From a virus: a stretch of 33,239 bases of DNA. A model generated the notes under the pieces. That model did not search any database, had not been told where the DNA came from, and saw nothing but the letters and a program-made list of their open reading frames with translations. Location of the stretch: positions 1-33,239 of the IMG/VR virus record IMGVR_UViG_3300008106_000048; one strand, written 5' to 3'. Both the position numbers and the translations under genes were made by a program. Below, piece by piece: positions 21,231-27,967 of the stretch. Numbering within the stretch: position 1 is the stretch's first letter; every line of letters begins with the position of its first letter.

Positions 21231-21259
21231 ATTATGTAACTTATCTCTTGTAATGTCAA
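21231..21259 (-). promoter_or_regulatory. Promoter for 20932-21177
   Basis: TTGACA, 17 bp, CATAAT on the minus strand. It is back to back with the plus-strand promoter at 21307. Confidence 0.85.
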
Positions 21260-21275
21260 GGGGTTTTTGGTGTTT

Positions 21276-21299
21276 TGGGACAGTTTATAAACTGGCACA
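21276..21299. repeat. Palindrome site between divergent promoters
   Basis: A GGACAG / CTGGCACA form located between the promoters of 20932-21177 and the RNR small subunit, 7 bp from the plus-strand -35 box. Confidence 0.75.
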
Positions 21300-21306
21300 T
21301 ATCCGC

Positions 21307-21336
21307 TTGACTTTTTGGCTTTTTAGTGCATATACT
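21307..21336 (+). promoter_or_regulatory. Promoter of the RNR small subunit, distal
   Basis: TTGACT (21307-21312), an 18-bp spacer and TATACT (21331-21336). A second, extended -10 type promoter, TGTTATAAT (21372-21380), lies 44 bp closer to the gene. Confidence 0.7.
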
Positions 21337-21456
21337 ACCATGATTTTTTTATTTTTAAAAATTTTTTATTGTGTTATAATGCAGGGGTAATCTTTCCTTC
21401 AAGGGGTTCACTCAATCCTTTAATACAAGGAAAAATTTTTTACTGGTAAAAACTTT

Positions 21457-22227
21457 ATGTCTGATCAATTAATTTTTCAACGTCTATTAAACGCTAAACG
21501 AGATTGGGCAGTTATGCCTATTCAAAACGGTCACTGTGTTCGGGGTGCGGAAAAAACTATCCAAAAAGCATTAGAGGCTCGACACTTAGAGTTACCCGTT
21601 GGTCAATGGATTAAAGAGTGTGCTAGTCGAGAGAGAAAATGGTTATCTGATTACGGTATTTTATTATTAGCCTCTAATTTTAAAGACGAAAAAAAACATG
21701 ACTCTCAGTTAAATTATGCCTATTCAAATATCTCTTTAGCTAATCTTACTGATAAACTACAAATTGAGTCTGAATCTCGTTCTTTAGTCTCTAAATGGTT
21801 AAAAATGGGAGAGAAATATCACCCCGTTTTAGTTACTTGGGTCGCCGAACAATCTATCTTTTTTCCGGTCTTAACTTTATACCGCCGTTTAGGTGGTACT
21901 CAGTTAGCTATGGTTTCCGCAGAGATTAGCAGGGACGAGACAATTCACGCTAGAACTAACGGCACTATCGCTAAAATGTTAGGACTTTCTATTCCCCCTG
22001 ACTTGGATGACCTTAGACAGGAAACCATCGAGTGGCTTGTTTCAGACCTTGATGATTCTGGGATTGAAGGTAAATACGGTCAATCTAAAAATTATATTGA
22101 CCAGTCTTTTCAATTACTTCATCAAGGTTCTTACGCTAAGTTTAAAGATACCTCCTTCGCTGTTTTGCCCGGTTTCTTTGAAACACATCGTAGTCATTTA
22201 CCTAAATATGGTAAGGTAGCTAACTAA
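21457..22227 (+). CDS. nrdB: Ribonucleotide reductase small (beta) subunit
   Basis: This subunit makes the radical used by the large subunit. The 256-aa protein has ferritin-like diiron motifs in order: E78-K-K-H81, E131 (WVAEQSIFF) and E161-T-I-H164 within EISRDETIHARTNG, which closely matches R2 R-D-E-A-L-H. A first acidic ligand is probably E45. The residue at the canonical radical-Tyr place, four after the first His, is Leu (a Tyr is two further), so the metal or radical chemistry may differ. At 256 aa it is shorter than cellular R2 (~320-375). It is the only plus-strand gene in this region, with a 100-nt leader and no clear SD sequence. Its partner is at 10832-12364. Confidence 0.82.
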   Translation: MSDQLIFQRLLNAKRDWAVMPIQNGHCVRGAEKTIQKALEARHLELPVGQWIKECASRERKWLSDYGILLLASNFKDEKKHDSQLNYAYSNISLANLTDKLQIESESRSLVSKWLKMGEKYHPVLVTWVAEQSIFFPVLTLYRRLGGTQLAMVSAEISRDETIHARTNGTIAKMLGLSIPPDLDDLRQETIEWLVSDLDDSGIEGKYGQSKNYIDQSFQLLHQGSYAKFKDTSFAVLPGFFETHRSHLPKYGKVAN

Positions 22228-22241
22228 CAATTTACATCTAA

Positions 22242-22276
22242 AAATAGGGTAACTTTTTTTAGGCTACCCTATTTCT
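22242..22276. terminator. Convergent bidirectional terminator
   Basis: AATAGGGTA and TACCCTATT pair, with T/A-runs on both strands. It separates the RNR small subunit from the convergent gene 22280-22711. Confidence 0.8.
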
Positions 22277-22279
22277 TTG

Positions 22280-22711
22280 TCAAGGTGTTTTTCTTACCTC
22301 GAACATCTCATTTATTGCATCAAATATTTGAGGTAATACTATCTGATTGATTCTGTCAACCTCTGCTTTATTTTTGATTACCTCTGCTAACGGGTTTACC
22401 GTTACATGAGAACCACCTCTACCTAATATTTCCGCTACTTCCTTTAATCCATAAGCTGTTTTCGCTAGTTCGTAAAACTTCCATAGGTTATCCCCTCTCA
22501 ATTTTACGTTTAAAGTGTAGTCTCTTTCTAGAGCCTCTTGCCAGTTGATATTCCCATAGTTGCTCAAGTGGTAATGTTCCCCTTTTGCCCTTAAATACCC
22601 GAAAGACCAGTACCAATCACAATCCCATGTCGGGGCGGCTATATATATTAGTTTTCCGTCTTTTTTTCGTTTTCCCAGATAGTGTATTTCTGTCCATTTT
22701 GTGCTATACAT
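22280..22711 (-). CDS. Phage-type hypothetical protein with WDCDWYWSFGY motif, 143 aa
   Basis: The N-terminal half contains KDGKLIYIAAPTWDCDWYWS and FGYLRAKGEHYHL, a pattern I associate with uncharacterised phage proteins (W-D-C-x-W-Y-W-x-F-G-Y). The C-terminal half is helical (WKFYELAKTAYGLKEVAEIL, then EVIKNKAEVDRINQIVLPQI). The Cys/His/Trp-rich front could bind a metal or ligand, but no activity is known. It has its own promoter at 22744-22772. Confidence 0.6.
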   Translation of the reverse strand: MYSTKWTEIHYLGKRKKDGKLIYIAAPTWDCDWYWSFGYLRAKGEHYHLSNYGNINWQEALERDYTLNVKLRGDNLWKFYELAKTAYGLKEVAEILGRGGSHVTVNPLAEVIKNKAEVDRINQIVLPQIFDAINEMFEVRKTP

Positions 22712-22743
22712 TGTCTTTTTCCTCTTTGTTTGCTTATGTACCC

Positions 22744-22772
22744 ATTATGCTATCTTTTCAGTCCTGTGTCAA
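22744..22772 (-). promoter_or_regulatory. Promoter for 22280-22711
   Basis: TTGACA, 17 bp, CATAAT on the minus strand. No palindrome lies beside this one. Confidence 0.8.
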
Positions 22773-22950
22773 TACTTTTCGTATTTTATTTTCTTATCCC
22801 TATCCGCCCTTGCTATAACTTTACCTTATATAATTTTTTCTTATCTTTGTTATTAGTTTTGCTTATATACAAACCTGATACACATACCTGCATTATTCAT
22901 TCTTTATTACACAACTCCTACATATTTCTGCCTTGTTTGGTATAGACAAG

Positions 22951-22979
22951 AAAAGGTGAGTACATTAACTCACCCTTTT
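22951..22979. terminator. Terminator after 22987-23568
   Basis: AAAAGGTGAGT and AACTCACCCTTTT pair around ACATT. It would work from either strand. Confidence 0.75.
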
Positions 22980-22986
22980 GTTTATG

Positions 22987-23568
22987 TTAGTTTTCCTCAG
23001 TTCGGCTTAAAATGTCCTCTAGTCTTTTCAGTAGCAATTCCTTCTCAGACTCGCTAAAATTAAAACTAATACTAAAATCGTCTAGATTCGCAAAATCGTT
23101 AGCAAAATCCTCAATTAACTCACCTAACTCATCACTGGTTAATACACACTTATTATCCAGACTCGTTACTCGTTCATCATCTTTTAACTCAGGTATTGCT
23201 ATTAACAATTCCTTAAAACACTCAATATATCCCCAATTTGACCAATACTCATACCACTGCTCATATTCTAAGTCAGACAAGTCTTGTTCATCTAGTATTG
23301 AGTAGTCTTCCAAGCTTTTCTTTTTCTCATCTATTGCTTCTAATAGCAAAGAATCTTTATGAATCATTAAAGCTTTAAATTCCATGCAACCCCCAAAACT
23401 AAACTCTTCTAAGTCTGGAAATAATCGATGCCATACTCGATAATTACTCATATCTACTGAATCACTCTGCTCTGATTCAGCCGCTACTACATAGAAGTCC
23501 GTTAAATCCATCCCTAAATAATTTGGTGCTTCTGTCCATTTTTTAAGATATTGCGGTTGATAGTTCAT
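22987..23568 (-). CDS. Acidic hypothetical protein, 193 aa
   Basis: The largest of the small-gene block apart from the ATPase chimera. It is very acidic throughout, with helix-rich stretches (SLLLEAIDEKKKSLEDYSIL, then DLSDLEYEQWYEYWSNWGYI) and an acidic C-terminal pair of helices (ELGELIEDFANDFANL, SESEKELLLKRLEDIL). Four Cys residues are scattered, so no zinc site is evident. There is no membrane segment. Such acidic, aromatic-rich phage proteins can mimic DNA or bind host enzymes; this is only a possibility. The promoter is at 23600 and the ribosome site is GGGAGT. Confidence 0.7.
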   Translation of the reverse strand: MNYQPQYLKKWTEAPNYLGMDLTDFYVVAAESEQSDSVDMSNYRVWHRLFPDLEEFSFGGCMEFKALMIHKDSLLLEAIDEKKKSLEDYSILDEQDLSDLEYEQWYEYWSNWGYIECFKELLIAIPELKDDERVTSLDNKCVLTSDELGELIEDFANDFANLDDFSISFNFSESEKELLLKRLEDILSRTEEN

Positions 23569-23599
23569 GATGTACTCCCGTTTTTTTGCTTATGTACCT

Positions 23600-23628
23600 A
23601 TTATGTCATTTATCTCTTGGATTGTCAA
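23600..23628 (-). promoter_or_regulatory. Promoter for 22987-23568
   Basis: TTGACA, 17 bp, CATAAT on the minus strand. Confidence 0.85.
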
Positions 23629-23645
23629 GGGGTTTTTTGGTAGGT

Positions 23646-23669
23646 TGTGACAATTTATAAACTGTCACA
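23646..23669. repeat. Palindrome site with compensatory change
   Basis: TGTGACA at the left and TGTCACA at the right. Both half-sites have changed together relative to TGTGCCA/TGGCACA, which supports a symmetric binding site or an RNA stem. Confidence 0.85.
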
Positions 23670-23718
23670 TATACTCTTGACTTTTTGGCTTTTTTTACTG
23701 ATAACTGATAACTCCTAC

Positions 23719-23910
23719 TTAATCTTCTATATCCCAACTATTTTCGAGTAATCCCAGATTATCGCTAACTATCTCTATCAATTGGTTCCCGTCATTTTCT
23801 ATGCTGATTTGAGTGTATAAATCGTCAAACATTGACGACGCTTCTTTTCTGTTTTTTGCCTTAACCGTGACCTCAATTGTGAGGTTTAAACTCCCTGTAT
23901 ATTCCTTCAT
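23719..23910 (-). CDS. Small acidic protein, 63 aa
   Basis: A short alpha/beta protein: a strand (GSLNLTIEVTVKA), a helix (NRKEASSMFDDLYTQI), a strand, and an acidic end (ENSWDIED). The pattern strand-helix-strand with A-K-N-R-K-E-A resembles small phage proteins that are otherwise uncharacterised. It is the last gene of a probable seven-gene operon that starts at the promoter 25752. TAGGAGT precedes the ATG. Heptamer repeats separate it from the next gene upstream. Confidence 0.65.
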   Translation of the reverse strand: MKEYTGSLNLTIEVTVKAKNRKEASSMFDDLYTQISIENDGNQLIEIVSDNLGLLENSWDIED

Positions 23911-23933
23911 TTTTTTACTCCTATTATGTGTTA

Positions 23934-23979
23934 ATTACTGATAACTGATAACTGATAACTGATAACTGATAACTGATTA
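23934..23979. repeat. ACTGATA heptamer tandem repeat
   Basis: Six consecutive ACTGATA-like units (reverse TATCAGT) lie between two genes, with shorter runs near 23696-23711, 24331-24348, 24587-24602 and 24746-24768. Heptamer arrays of this kind are common in cyanobacterial intergenic DNA. Confidence 0.8.
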
Positions 23980-23980
23980 A

Positions 23981-24304
23981 TTAAAAGTCCTTAATAATTA
24001 CACCACCCTCAAATTGAATTACGGTCGTCCGATCCTCCAAATATTTAAGTGCCTCCGCTTCTATCTCATCCTCATCCTCATCATCGGGGGGAATAAAATC
24101 ATAATGTTCCGCCGCCTCTAGGACGCTATCATATTCTGAAAAATCACACCGCAAAGCGACTCTATCAAATTTGATAGGCTTATCACTATCCTCTAAGTTT
24201 TCTAGGTACTCAATTAAAGCTGTAGCACCCTCCCATGACCAACCAGCACTATGATCATATTTCAGTAATTTAATAGCTTCATCGGTGCTTAATTTTTGGT
24301 ACAT
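23981..24304 (-). CDS. Acidic hypothetical protein, 107 aa
   Basis: Starts MYQKLSTDEAIKLLKYD, with a helical first half including SWEGATALIEYLENLEDSDK. The middle reads RVALRCDFSEYDSVLEAAEHYDF, then an acidic D-D-E-D-E-D-E-I-E linker, and finally RTTVIQFEGGVIIKDF. The last segment (a strand, GG, a strand) looks like the end of a small alpha/beta fold. Proteins with an F-x-E-Y-x-S-x-x-E-A-A centre occur in phages without known function. TAGGAGT ribosome site. Part of the 25722-23719 operon. Confidence 0.65.
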   Translation of the reverse strand: MYQKLSTDEAIKLLKYDHSAGWSWEGATALIEYLENLEDSDKPIKFDRVALRCDFSEYDSVLEAAEHYDFIPPDDEDEDEIEAEALKYLEDRTTVIQFEGGVIIKDF

Positions 24305-24356
24305 TTTTCTACTCCTAAATGGTTAATGTTTACCGATAACTGATAACTGGAACTGA

Positions 24357-24560
24357 TTAAAAATAAGGCTCGATCAAAACTTCTAAATGTTTCTCGTAGC
24401 TAGGGAAAACTTCATAGTTAGGATTGCCATTTTCCCATAATTCCTTAAGGGTATCGACTTGTTTTAAGAAGATTTCAGCATCCTCACCCTGTAGTAAAAT
24501 GTCGGTTTCCCCATTGGTCAATTTCACTGCATAGCCTAGATCAAAAAAGGTAAAGTTCAT
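24357..24560 (-). CDS. Small acidic protein, 67 aa
   Basis: MNFTFFDLGYAVKLTNGETD gives two strands, followed by the helix-rich ILLQGEDAEIFLKQVDTLKE and a final EKHLEVLIEPYF. It has no membrane segment or Cys. TAGGAGT precedes the ATG by 10 bases. It belongs to the same operon, flanked on both sides by short ACTGATA repeats. Unrecognised. Confidence 0.65.
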   Translation of the reverse strand: MNFTFFDLGYAVKLTNGETDILLQGEDAEIFLKQVDTLKELWENGNPNYEVFPSYEKHLEVLIEPYF

Positions 24561-24608
24561 CTTTTTGGTACTCCTAAATAATGGCTACTGATAACTGATA
24601 CCTGGTCA

Positions 24609-24710
24609 TTAATCCTCTATCTCCCAATCGGCTGTGTCGATATGAGTATCCCAATCAATGAGTTCAGGTATCTCATCCTCTATGTCATACCTGTTTAACT
24701 CTATGTCCAT
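24609..24710 (-). CDS. Tiny acidic ORF, 33 aa, possible paralogue fragment
   Basis: The first residues (MDIELNRYDIEDE) resemble the family A segment IELNKYDIGELEN of 26278-26670, and the end (DTADWEIED) resembles the end of 23719-23910. It may be a recombinant remnant of two block genes rather than an active gene. There is no SD sequence. Confidence 0.35.
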   Translation of the reverse strand: MDIELNRYDIEDEIPELIDWDTHIDTADWEIED

Positions 24711-24767
24711 ATAGCTTAAACTGATAAGCGGGTAGATATTTTTTTACTGATAACTGATACCTGATAA

Positions 24768-25064
24768 TTAATGCTTCACAACTTTCTCAACATCCACATC
24801 ATACCACGAAAAAAGGAGCGTATAAGTCCTTGAAATAGAATCAAAGACATAAGCATCTATTCCGATTTTTCGATCATCTGGCATCCAAGCCTTTAATGTT
24901 TTCCCCGTTGATTTTAGGTGAGAAATTACCTGCTTATCGGTCAACTCAGCTAAGTCAAAGCTAATCCGTGTGTTGTCAGTTGTTTCGTCGCACGGAATAA
25001 GTTTTCCGTCCTTATCCCTTACCTTAACCAAAAAGCTGTAATTTCTTTTGTTGTCCTGTGTCAT
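24768..25064 (-). CDS. Hypothetical protein, 98 aa
   Basis: MTQDNKRNYSFLVKVRDKDG and later RISFDLAELTDKQVISHLKS, WMPDDRKIGIDAYVFDSISR and LLFSWYDVDVEK indicate a mainly beta protein. It has no Cys cluster or membrane segment. AGGAGG 5 bases before the ATG is the best ribosome site in this operon. It starts 10 bp after the stop of the preceding paralogue gene. Unrecognised. Confidence 0.65.
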   Translation of the reverse strand: MTQDNKRNYSFLVKVRDKDGKLIPCDETTDNTRISFDLAELTDKQVISHLKSTGKTLKAWMPDDRKIGIDAYVFDSISRTYTLLFSWYDVDVEKVVKH

Positions 25065-25073
25065 GATACCCTC

Positions 25074-25406
25074 CTATAATTGGGCTATGTTTTTGCTTCT
25101 TACCTTTATGGCAGTTCTGGGTATTCTTTTCAGAACCTTTAGATTATACCCGTAATGATTTTCTAGGTAATTTTTGTCCTCTAGATATTGACTTTCAGTA
25201 GCAAGTTTTGAACCCTTAATTACTACTTCAGGATTGCATGGACTCCAAGAATTAATATCACCATATTCTCCGACTCTTTGCCATGAATCACAATCTAAGA
25301 ATGACAGTGATACTATTTCCTCTGGGAATATTGCGATTATGCCTTGTTTAGGGTCTATATCTTTATTCCATTTACGGAATATTACTTTAGTTTTTTGAGT
25401 GTCCAT
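25074..25406 (-). CDS. Paralogue family C, member 1 (110 aa)
   Basis: This is a tandem duplicate of 25387-25722. Both share TKVIFRKWNK, QGIIAIFPE, a C-x-x-W-x-x-V-G-E segment, the helix YLE-x-K-NYLENHYGY and a final R-x-x-A-I-x-x-R motif. The start codon overlaps the 3' end of the upstream copy by 20 bases. Proteins with an F-R-K-W start and G-I-I-A-I-F-P are seen as uncharacterised proteins in phages and plasmids. Acts presumably as a small cytoplasmic protein; role unknown. Confidence 0.75.
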   Translation of the reverse strand: MDTQKTKVIFRKWNKDIDPKQGIIAIFPEEIVSLSFLDCDSWQRVGEYGDINSWSPCNPEVVIKGSKLATESQYLEDKNYLENHYGYNLKVLKRIPRTAIKVRSKNIAQL

Positions 25407-25722
25407 TACCTATCTCCCGGATTTTTTGTTGTCTGATTTCTATGGCATTGTAACGTAGTCTTTGGTTAACCTCTAACTTGTACCCGTAATGATTTTCTAG
25501 GTAATTTTTGATTTCTTGGTATTCAATCTCTTTAGCAGGTTTTGAGTTTTTGATTACCTCCGCAGGGTCACAAGCACCATGTTCACCTACCCATTCCCAC
25601 GCACTACAAGTATAACTTGACATTGTTCCAATATCTTCAGGGAATATTGCGATAATTCCTTGTTCTTTGTCCACCGACTTATTCCATTTACGGAATATTA
25701 CTTTAGTGATTTCAGTCTCCAT
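25387..25722 (-). CDS. Paralogue family C, member 2 (111 aa)
   Basis: First gene of the operon read from the promoter 25752-25780. It has the same domain as 25074-25406 (VIFRKWNKSVDKEQGIIAIF near the start, then CSAWEWVGEHG, AKEIEYQEIKNYLENHYGY), with a different C-terminal tail (IREIGNGHSKN). The two copies differ mainly in the central loop, where this one is shorter. The ribosome site is AGGAGT. Confidence 0.75.
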   Translation of the reverse strand: METEITKVIFRKWNKSVDKEQGIIAIFPEDIGTMSSYTCSAWEWVGEHGACDPAEVIKNSKPAKEIEYQEIKNYLENHYGYKLEVNQRLRYNAIEIRQQKIREIGNGHSKN

Positions 25723-25751
25723 TTATTTACTCCTAACTTACTAATGTCTCT

Positions 25752-25780
25752 ATTATGTCACAATCTGCATTACTTGTCAA
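25752..25780 (-). promoter_or_regulatory. Promoter of the 25722-23719 operon
   Basis: TTGACA, 17 bp, CATAAT on the minus strand, overlapping the 3' end of the zinc-ribbon gene. Confidence 0.8.
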
Positions 25781-26078
25781 GTGTGTCAAATTCTAAACTG
25801 TCCCCGAATTTACCATTAAATTTTTTGACCCCTGAAAAGGTTCTTTTGCAGTCCTTACATTGAAACATTGGGTATTTCTCTCCCTTAGCTGTTTCTTTAT
25901 ACGCCCTGATTACCACATCATAACTTCCACAATGTGGACACTGGCGACCCTCTAGAATTTTGTAGAACTTATCACAGGTACTCAGAAATTCTTGATCTGT
26001 TACTGTTTTGTTACCCCATTCTACTATTAATGGTAACAATCTCTTTACTAACGGTTCTCTCGAATGTGACGGTGACAT
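25770..26078 (-). CDS. Zinc-ribbon protein, 102 aa
   Basis: The N-terminal half is helical (LVKRLLPLIVEWGNKTVTDQ). The C-terminal half is a zinc ribbon: CPHCGSYDVVIRAY followed about 20 residues later by FQCKDCKRTFSG. The C-x-x-C...C-x-x-C pattern and the R-T-F-S-G end resemble the InsA-type zinc ribbon of IS1 transposases and related DNA-binding ribbons. No catalytic transposase domain or inverted ends are present, so it is more likely a DNA- or RNA-binding regulator. It has its own promoter at 26109. The 3' end overlaps the next promoter and a degenerate palindrome. Confidence 0.75.
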   Translation of the reverse strand: MSPSHSREPLVKRLLPLIVEWGNKTVTDQEFLSTCDKFYKILEGRQCPHCGSYDVVIRAYKETAKGEKYPMFQCKDCKRTFSGVKKFNGKFGDSLEFDTLDK

Positions 26079-26108
26079 TTTAGCTCCTGTTTCTTTGCTT
26101 ATGTACCT

Positions 26109-26137
26109 ATTATGGCATTCTTTAACTTCTTTGTCAA
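26109..26137 (-). promoter_or_regulatory. Promoter for 25770-26078
   Basis: TTGACA, 17 bp, CATAAT on the minus strand, with a palindrome 6-7 bp upstream. Confidence 0.85.
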
Positions 26138-26143
26138 TTTGTT

Positions 26144-26167
26144 TGTGACACTTTTCAAATTGGCATA
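26144..26167. repeat. Palindrome site, single
   Basis: TGTGACA, N10, TGGCATA; the centre is TTTTCAAA instead of TTTnTAAA. Confidence 0.75.
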
Positions 26168-26277
26168 TCTTTGTTCTCTCTACGTTACTTTCCTTTTTTT
26201 ATGTAACCCCCCCCCCCTATTTTGGTATTTTTAAATTACCTTTTCGGGGGTGTTCTCAGGATTTATTGAGGTTTATA

Positions 26278-26670
26278 CTATTCCTCATCACCATACATTG
26301 CTTCATACATTGCCTCTTGGTAACTAAGCATTATTTCTCGATACTTAGCATAGTTTGTATCGTCTTCCCAATCTAGACTAAAATAACTTCCATCACTTAG
26401 CTCAATCTGACAATCATAATCCGTTACAGAACTAAAATCAGGATTCCAAAAGCCTTGTGGGTCATAAATATCGGCGGCCAACAACCATTGGTTTATCACC
26501 TCTCTCGCTTCTTTTTCGGATTCTCCTAATCCTAATCCTAAGTTTTCTAATTCTCCTATGTCATACTTGTTTAACTCTATGTCCAGTGTACAAGTCTTAC
26601 CAAACCAATCTTGCCCTAGTATTCTGAACCATGTTACATCCCCGTTATCGAGTGCCTTTGTGTAAGTCAT
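26278..26670 (-). CDS. Paralogue family A, member 2 (130 aa)
   Basis: This is the closest relative of 18260-18604, identical in long stretches (GELENLGLGLGESEKEAREV, VTDYDCQIELSDG). It has a longer C-terminus repeating Glu-Ala-Met-Tyr (EAMYEAMYGDEE). The high identity of paralogues 8 kb apart suggests recent duplication or gene conversion. AGGAGT ribosome site. Unknown function. Confidence 0.75.
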   Translation of the reverse strand: MTYTKALDNGDVTWFRILGQDWFGKTCTLDIELNKYDIGELENLGLGLGESEKEAREVINQWLLAADIYDPQGFWNPDFSSVTDYDCQIELSDGSYFSLDWEDDTNYAKYREIMLSYQEAMYEAMYGDEE

Positions 26671-26705
26671 TTTTGTTACTCCTGTGTTTCTTTGCTTATG
26701 TACCT

Positions 26706-26734
26706 ATTATGGCATCCTTCATCTACTTTGTCAA
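26706..26734 (-). promoter_or_regulatory. Promoter for 26278-26670
   Basis: TTGACA, 17 bp, CATAAT on the minus strand, with a palindrome 6-7 bp upstream. Confidence 0.85.
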
Positions 26735-26740
26735 CTTGTT

Positions 26741-26764
26741 TGTGACACTTTTCAAATTGGCATA
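26741..26764. repeat. Palindrome site, single
   Basis: Identical to the site at 26144, including flanking DNA, so this whole promoter segment is duplicated. Confidence 0.75.
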
Positions 26765-26874
26765 TCTTTGTCCTCTCTATGTTACTTTACTTTTTTATGT
26801 AACCCCCTATTTTGGTCTTTTTTAATTACCACTTCGGGGGTTTTCTCAGGATTTTTTGAGGTTTATACTAATCC

Positions 26875-27204
26875 TCATAACCACGGTAGATTGGCTAAAC
26901 GACCCGTGCAGTCCATATATTCCCACTCGCTATCTTCGTTTAGCCAATCTAACGTAACATTACTCCCATCTCCTAACTCTATGTCAGCTTCAAAGTCTAA
27001 GATTATTTGAAAATCCCCGCTATTCTTTGCTAACCATCCTTCAATTACCTCTCTTTTTTGTTCTTTGCTCAATTCCGCACTTAATCCTGAGTCTTCTAAA
27101 TTACCTACGTCATAGCGTTTTAACTCTTTAAACATTGCACAAGTCTGCCCGTACCAATTTAATCCTACGATTCTGATTATGCTTATGATTTCTGTGTACT
27201 TCAT
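26875..27204 (-). CDS. Paralogue family A, member 3, divergent (109 aa)
   Basis: This protein keeps the family A order: R-I-V-G-L-N-W-x-G-Q-T-C, then KRYDVGNLEDSGLSAELSKE, REVIEGWL, an E-A-D-I-E-L-G-D-G segment and a W-x-x-E-D end. It is clearly older than the other two copies. AGGAGG ribosome site, promoter at 27239. It is the last gene of the block before the 1-kb gene-free stretch. Confidence 0.7.
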   Translation of the reverse strand: MKYTEIISIIRIVGLNWYGQTCAMFKELKRYDVGNLEDSGLSAELSKEQKREVIEGWLAKNSGDFQIILDFEADIELGDGSNVTLDWLNEDSEWEYMDCTGRLANLPWL

Positions 27205-27238
27205 TTTTGACCTCCTATGGTCTTTTCTCTATGTACCT

Positions 27239-27268
27239 ATTATGTCACTATTTATCTTGACTTGTCCC
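27239..27268 (-). promoter_or_regulatory. Promoter for 26875-27204
   Basis: GGGACA, 18 bp, CATAAT on the minus strand, weaker than its relatives. Confidence 0.6.
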
Positions 27269-27274
27269 GCTCTA

Positions 27275-27298
27275 GTGGACACTTTCAGAATTGGCACA
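27275..27298. repeat. Palindrome site, degenerate
   Basis: A GTGGACA left half and a TTGGCACA right half. It is the last of the 31 sites in this direction. Confidence 0.6.
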
Positions 27299-27905
27299 CA
27301 TCTCCTATTTTTCCTCTATATATATATATTCCATTTTTTAACCGTCTTTCACCTCACAGTAGCTCGTCCTTTACCCTCTTTGATAGGGTTAGAAACATCA
27401 TTTTATCTGGTTTTCCCTGTGATAGCTAGTGGTCTAAGTATTTATACTCATAGTATCCATGTCCTAACCTTTATTACAAGTGGTCTAAGTATTTATACTT
27501 ATAGTATGCCTGTCCTAACCTAACCTTTTTTGTTTCTTACTCGCTCGTGGCTCGAACCCCAATTTTACCCCTGCATTTCTTTTAATTTTTTAGCTTTTTT
27601 TTTTTTACATTGGCGCAAACTCTATTTTTACCCCTGCATTTCTTTTTCTTTTTTAGCTTTTCTTACACATGGCGCAAACTCCAATTTTGCCCCTGCATTT
27701 CTTTTTATCACAAGGAGGTTGTGATTTGTGTCACAGGGTTTTGAATTGTATGACTTTTGTGTGACATTCATATTGCAATTTTGTGTCACAGGTTTTGAGC
27801 CTTTGTGTGTGTGGTCTAGGTATTTATACTCATGGCATCCCTGTCCTGCCCTCCCCTTAATTTGTAGACTAAAGTATTCACAGGTTTAGAGTCTTTGTGT
27901 AAAAT

Positions 27906-27924
27906 GAGAATGATTATCATTCTC
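27906..27924. promoter_or_regulatory. Fur-box-like palindrome, copy 1
   Basis: GAGAATGATTATCATTCTC is a perfect 19-bp palindrome that differs from the classical Fur box (GATAATGATAATCATTATC) at three positions. No promoter is recognised beside it. Confidence 0.6.
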
Positions 27925-27948
27925 AGGTTTTAGGACTTTGTGTAAAAT

Positions 27949-27967
27949 GAGAATGATTATCATTCTC
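27949..27967. promoter_or_regulatory. Fur-box-like palindrome, copy 2
   Basis: Identical 19-bp palindrome 43 bp downstream, within a repeated TTTGTGTAAAAT...CTCAGGTTTTA unit. Confidence 0.6.

Noticed and set aside
22585-22945. Plus-strand ORFs with membrane-like sequence near 22.6-22.9 kb
   Set aside because: They are antisense to the well-supported gene 22280-22711 and its promoter; hydrophobicity comes from T-rich DNA.
25780-25803. Another copy of the 24-bp palindrome
   Set aside because: Only the AAACTG half resembles the motif, and it lies within the coding end of the zinc-ribbon gene, so it was not counted among the 31.
25770-26078. IS1-type insertion sequence
   Set aside because: Only a zinc ribbon resembles InsA. 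There is no DDE domain, no terminal inverted repeat and no target duplication.
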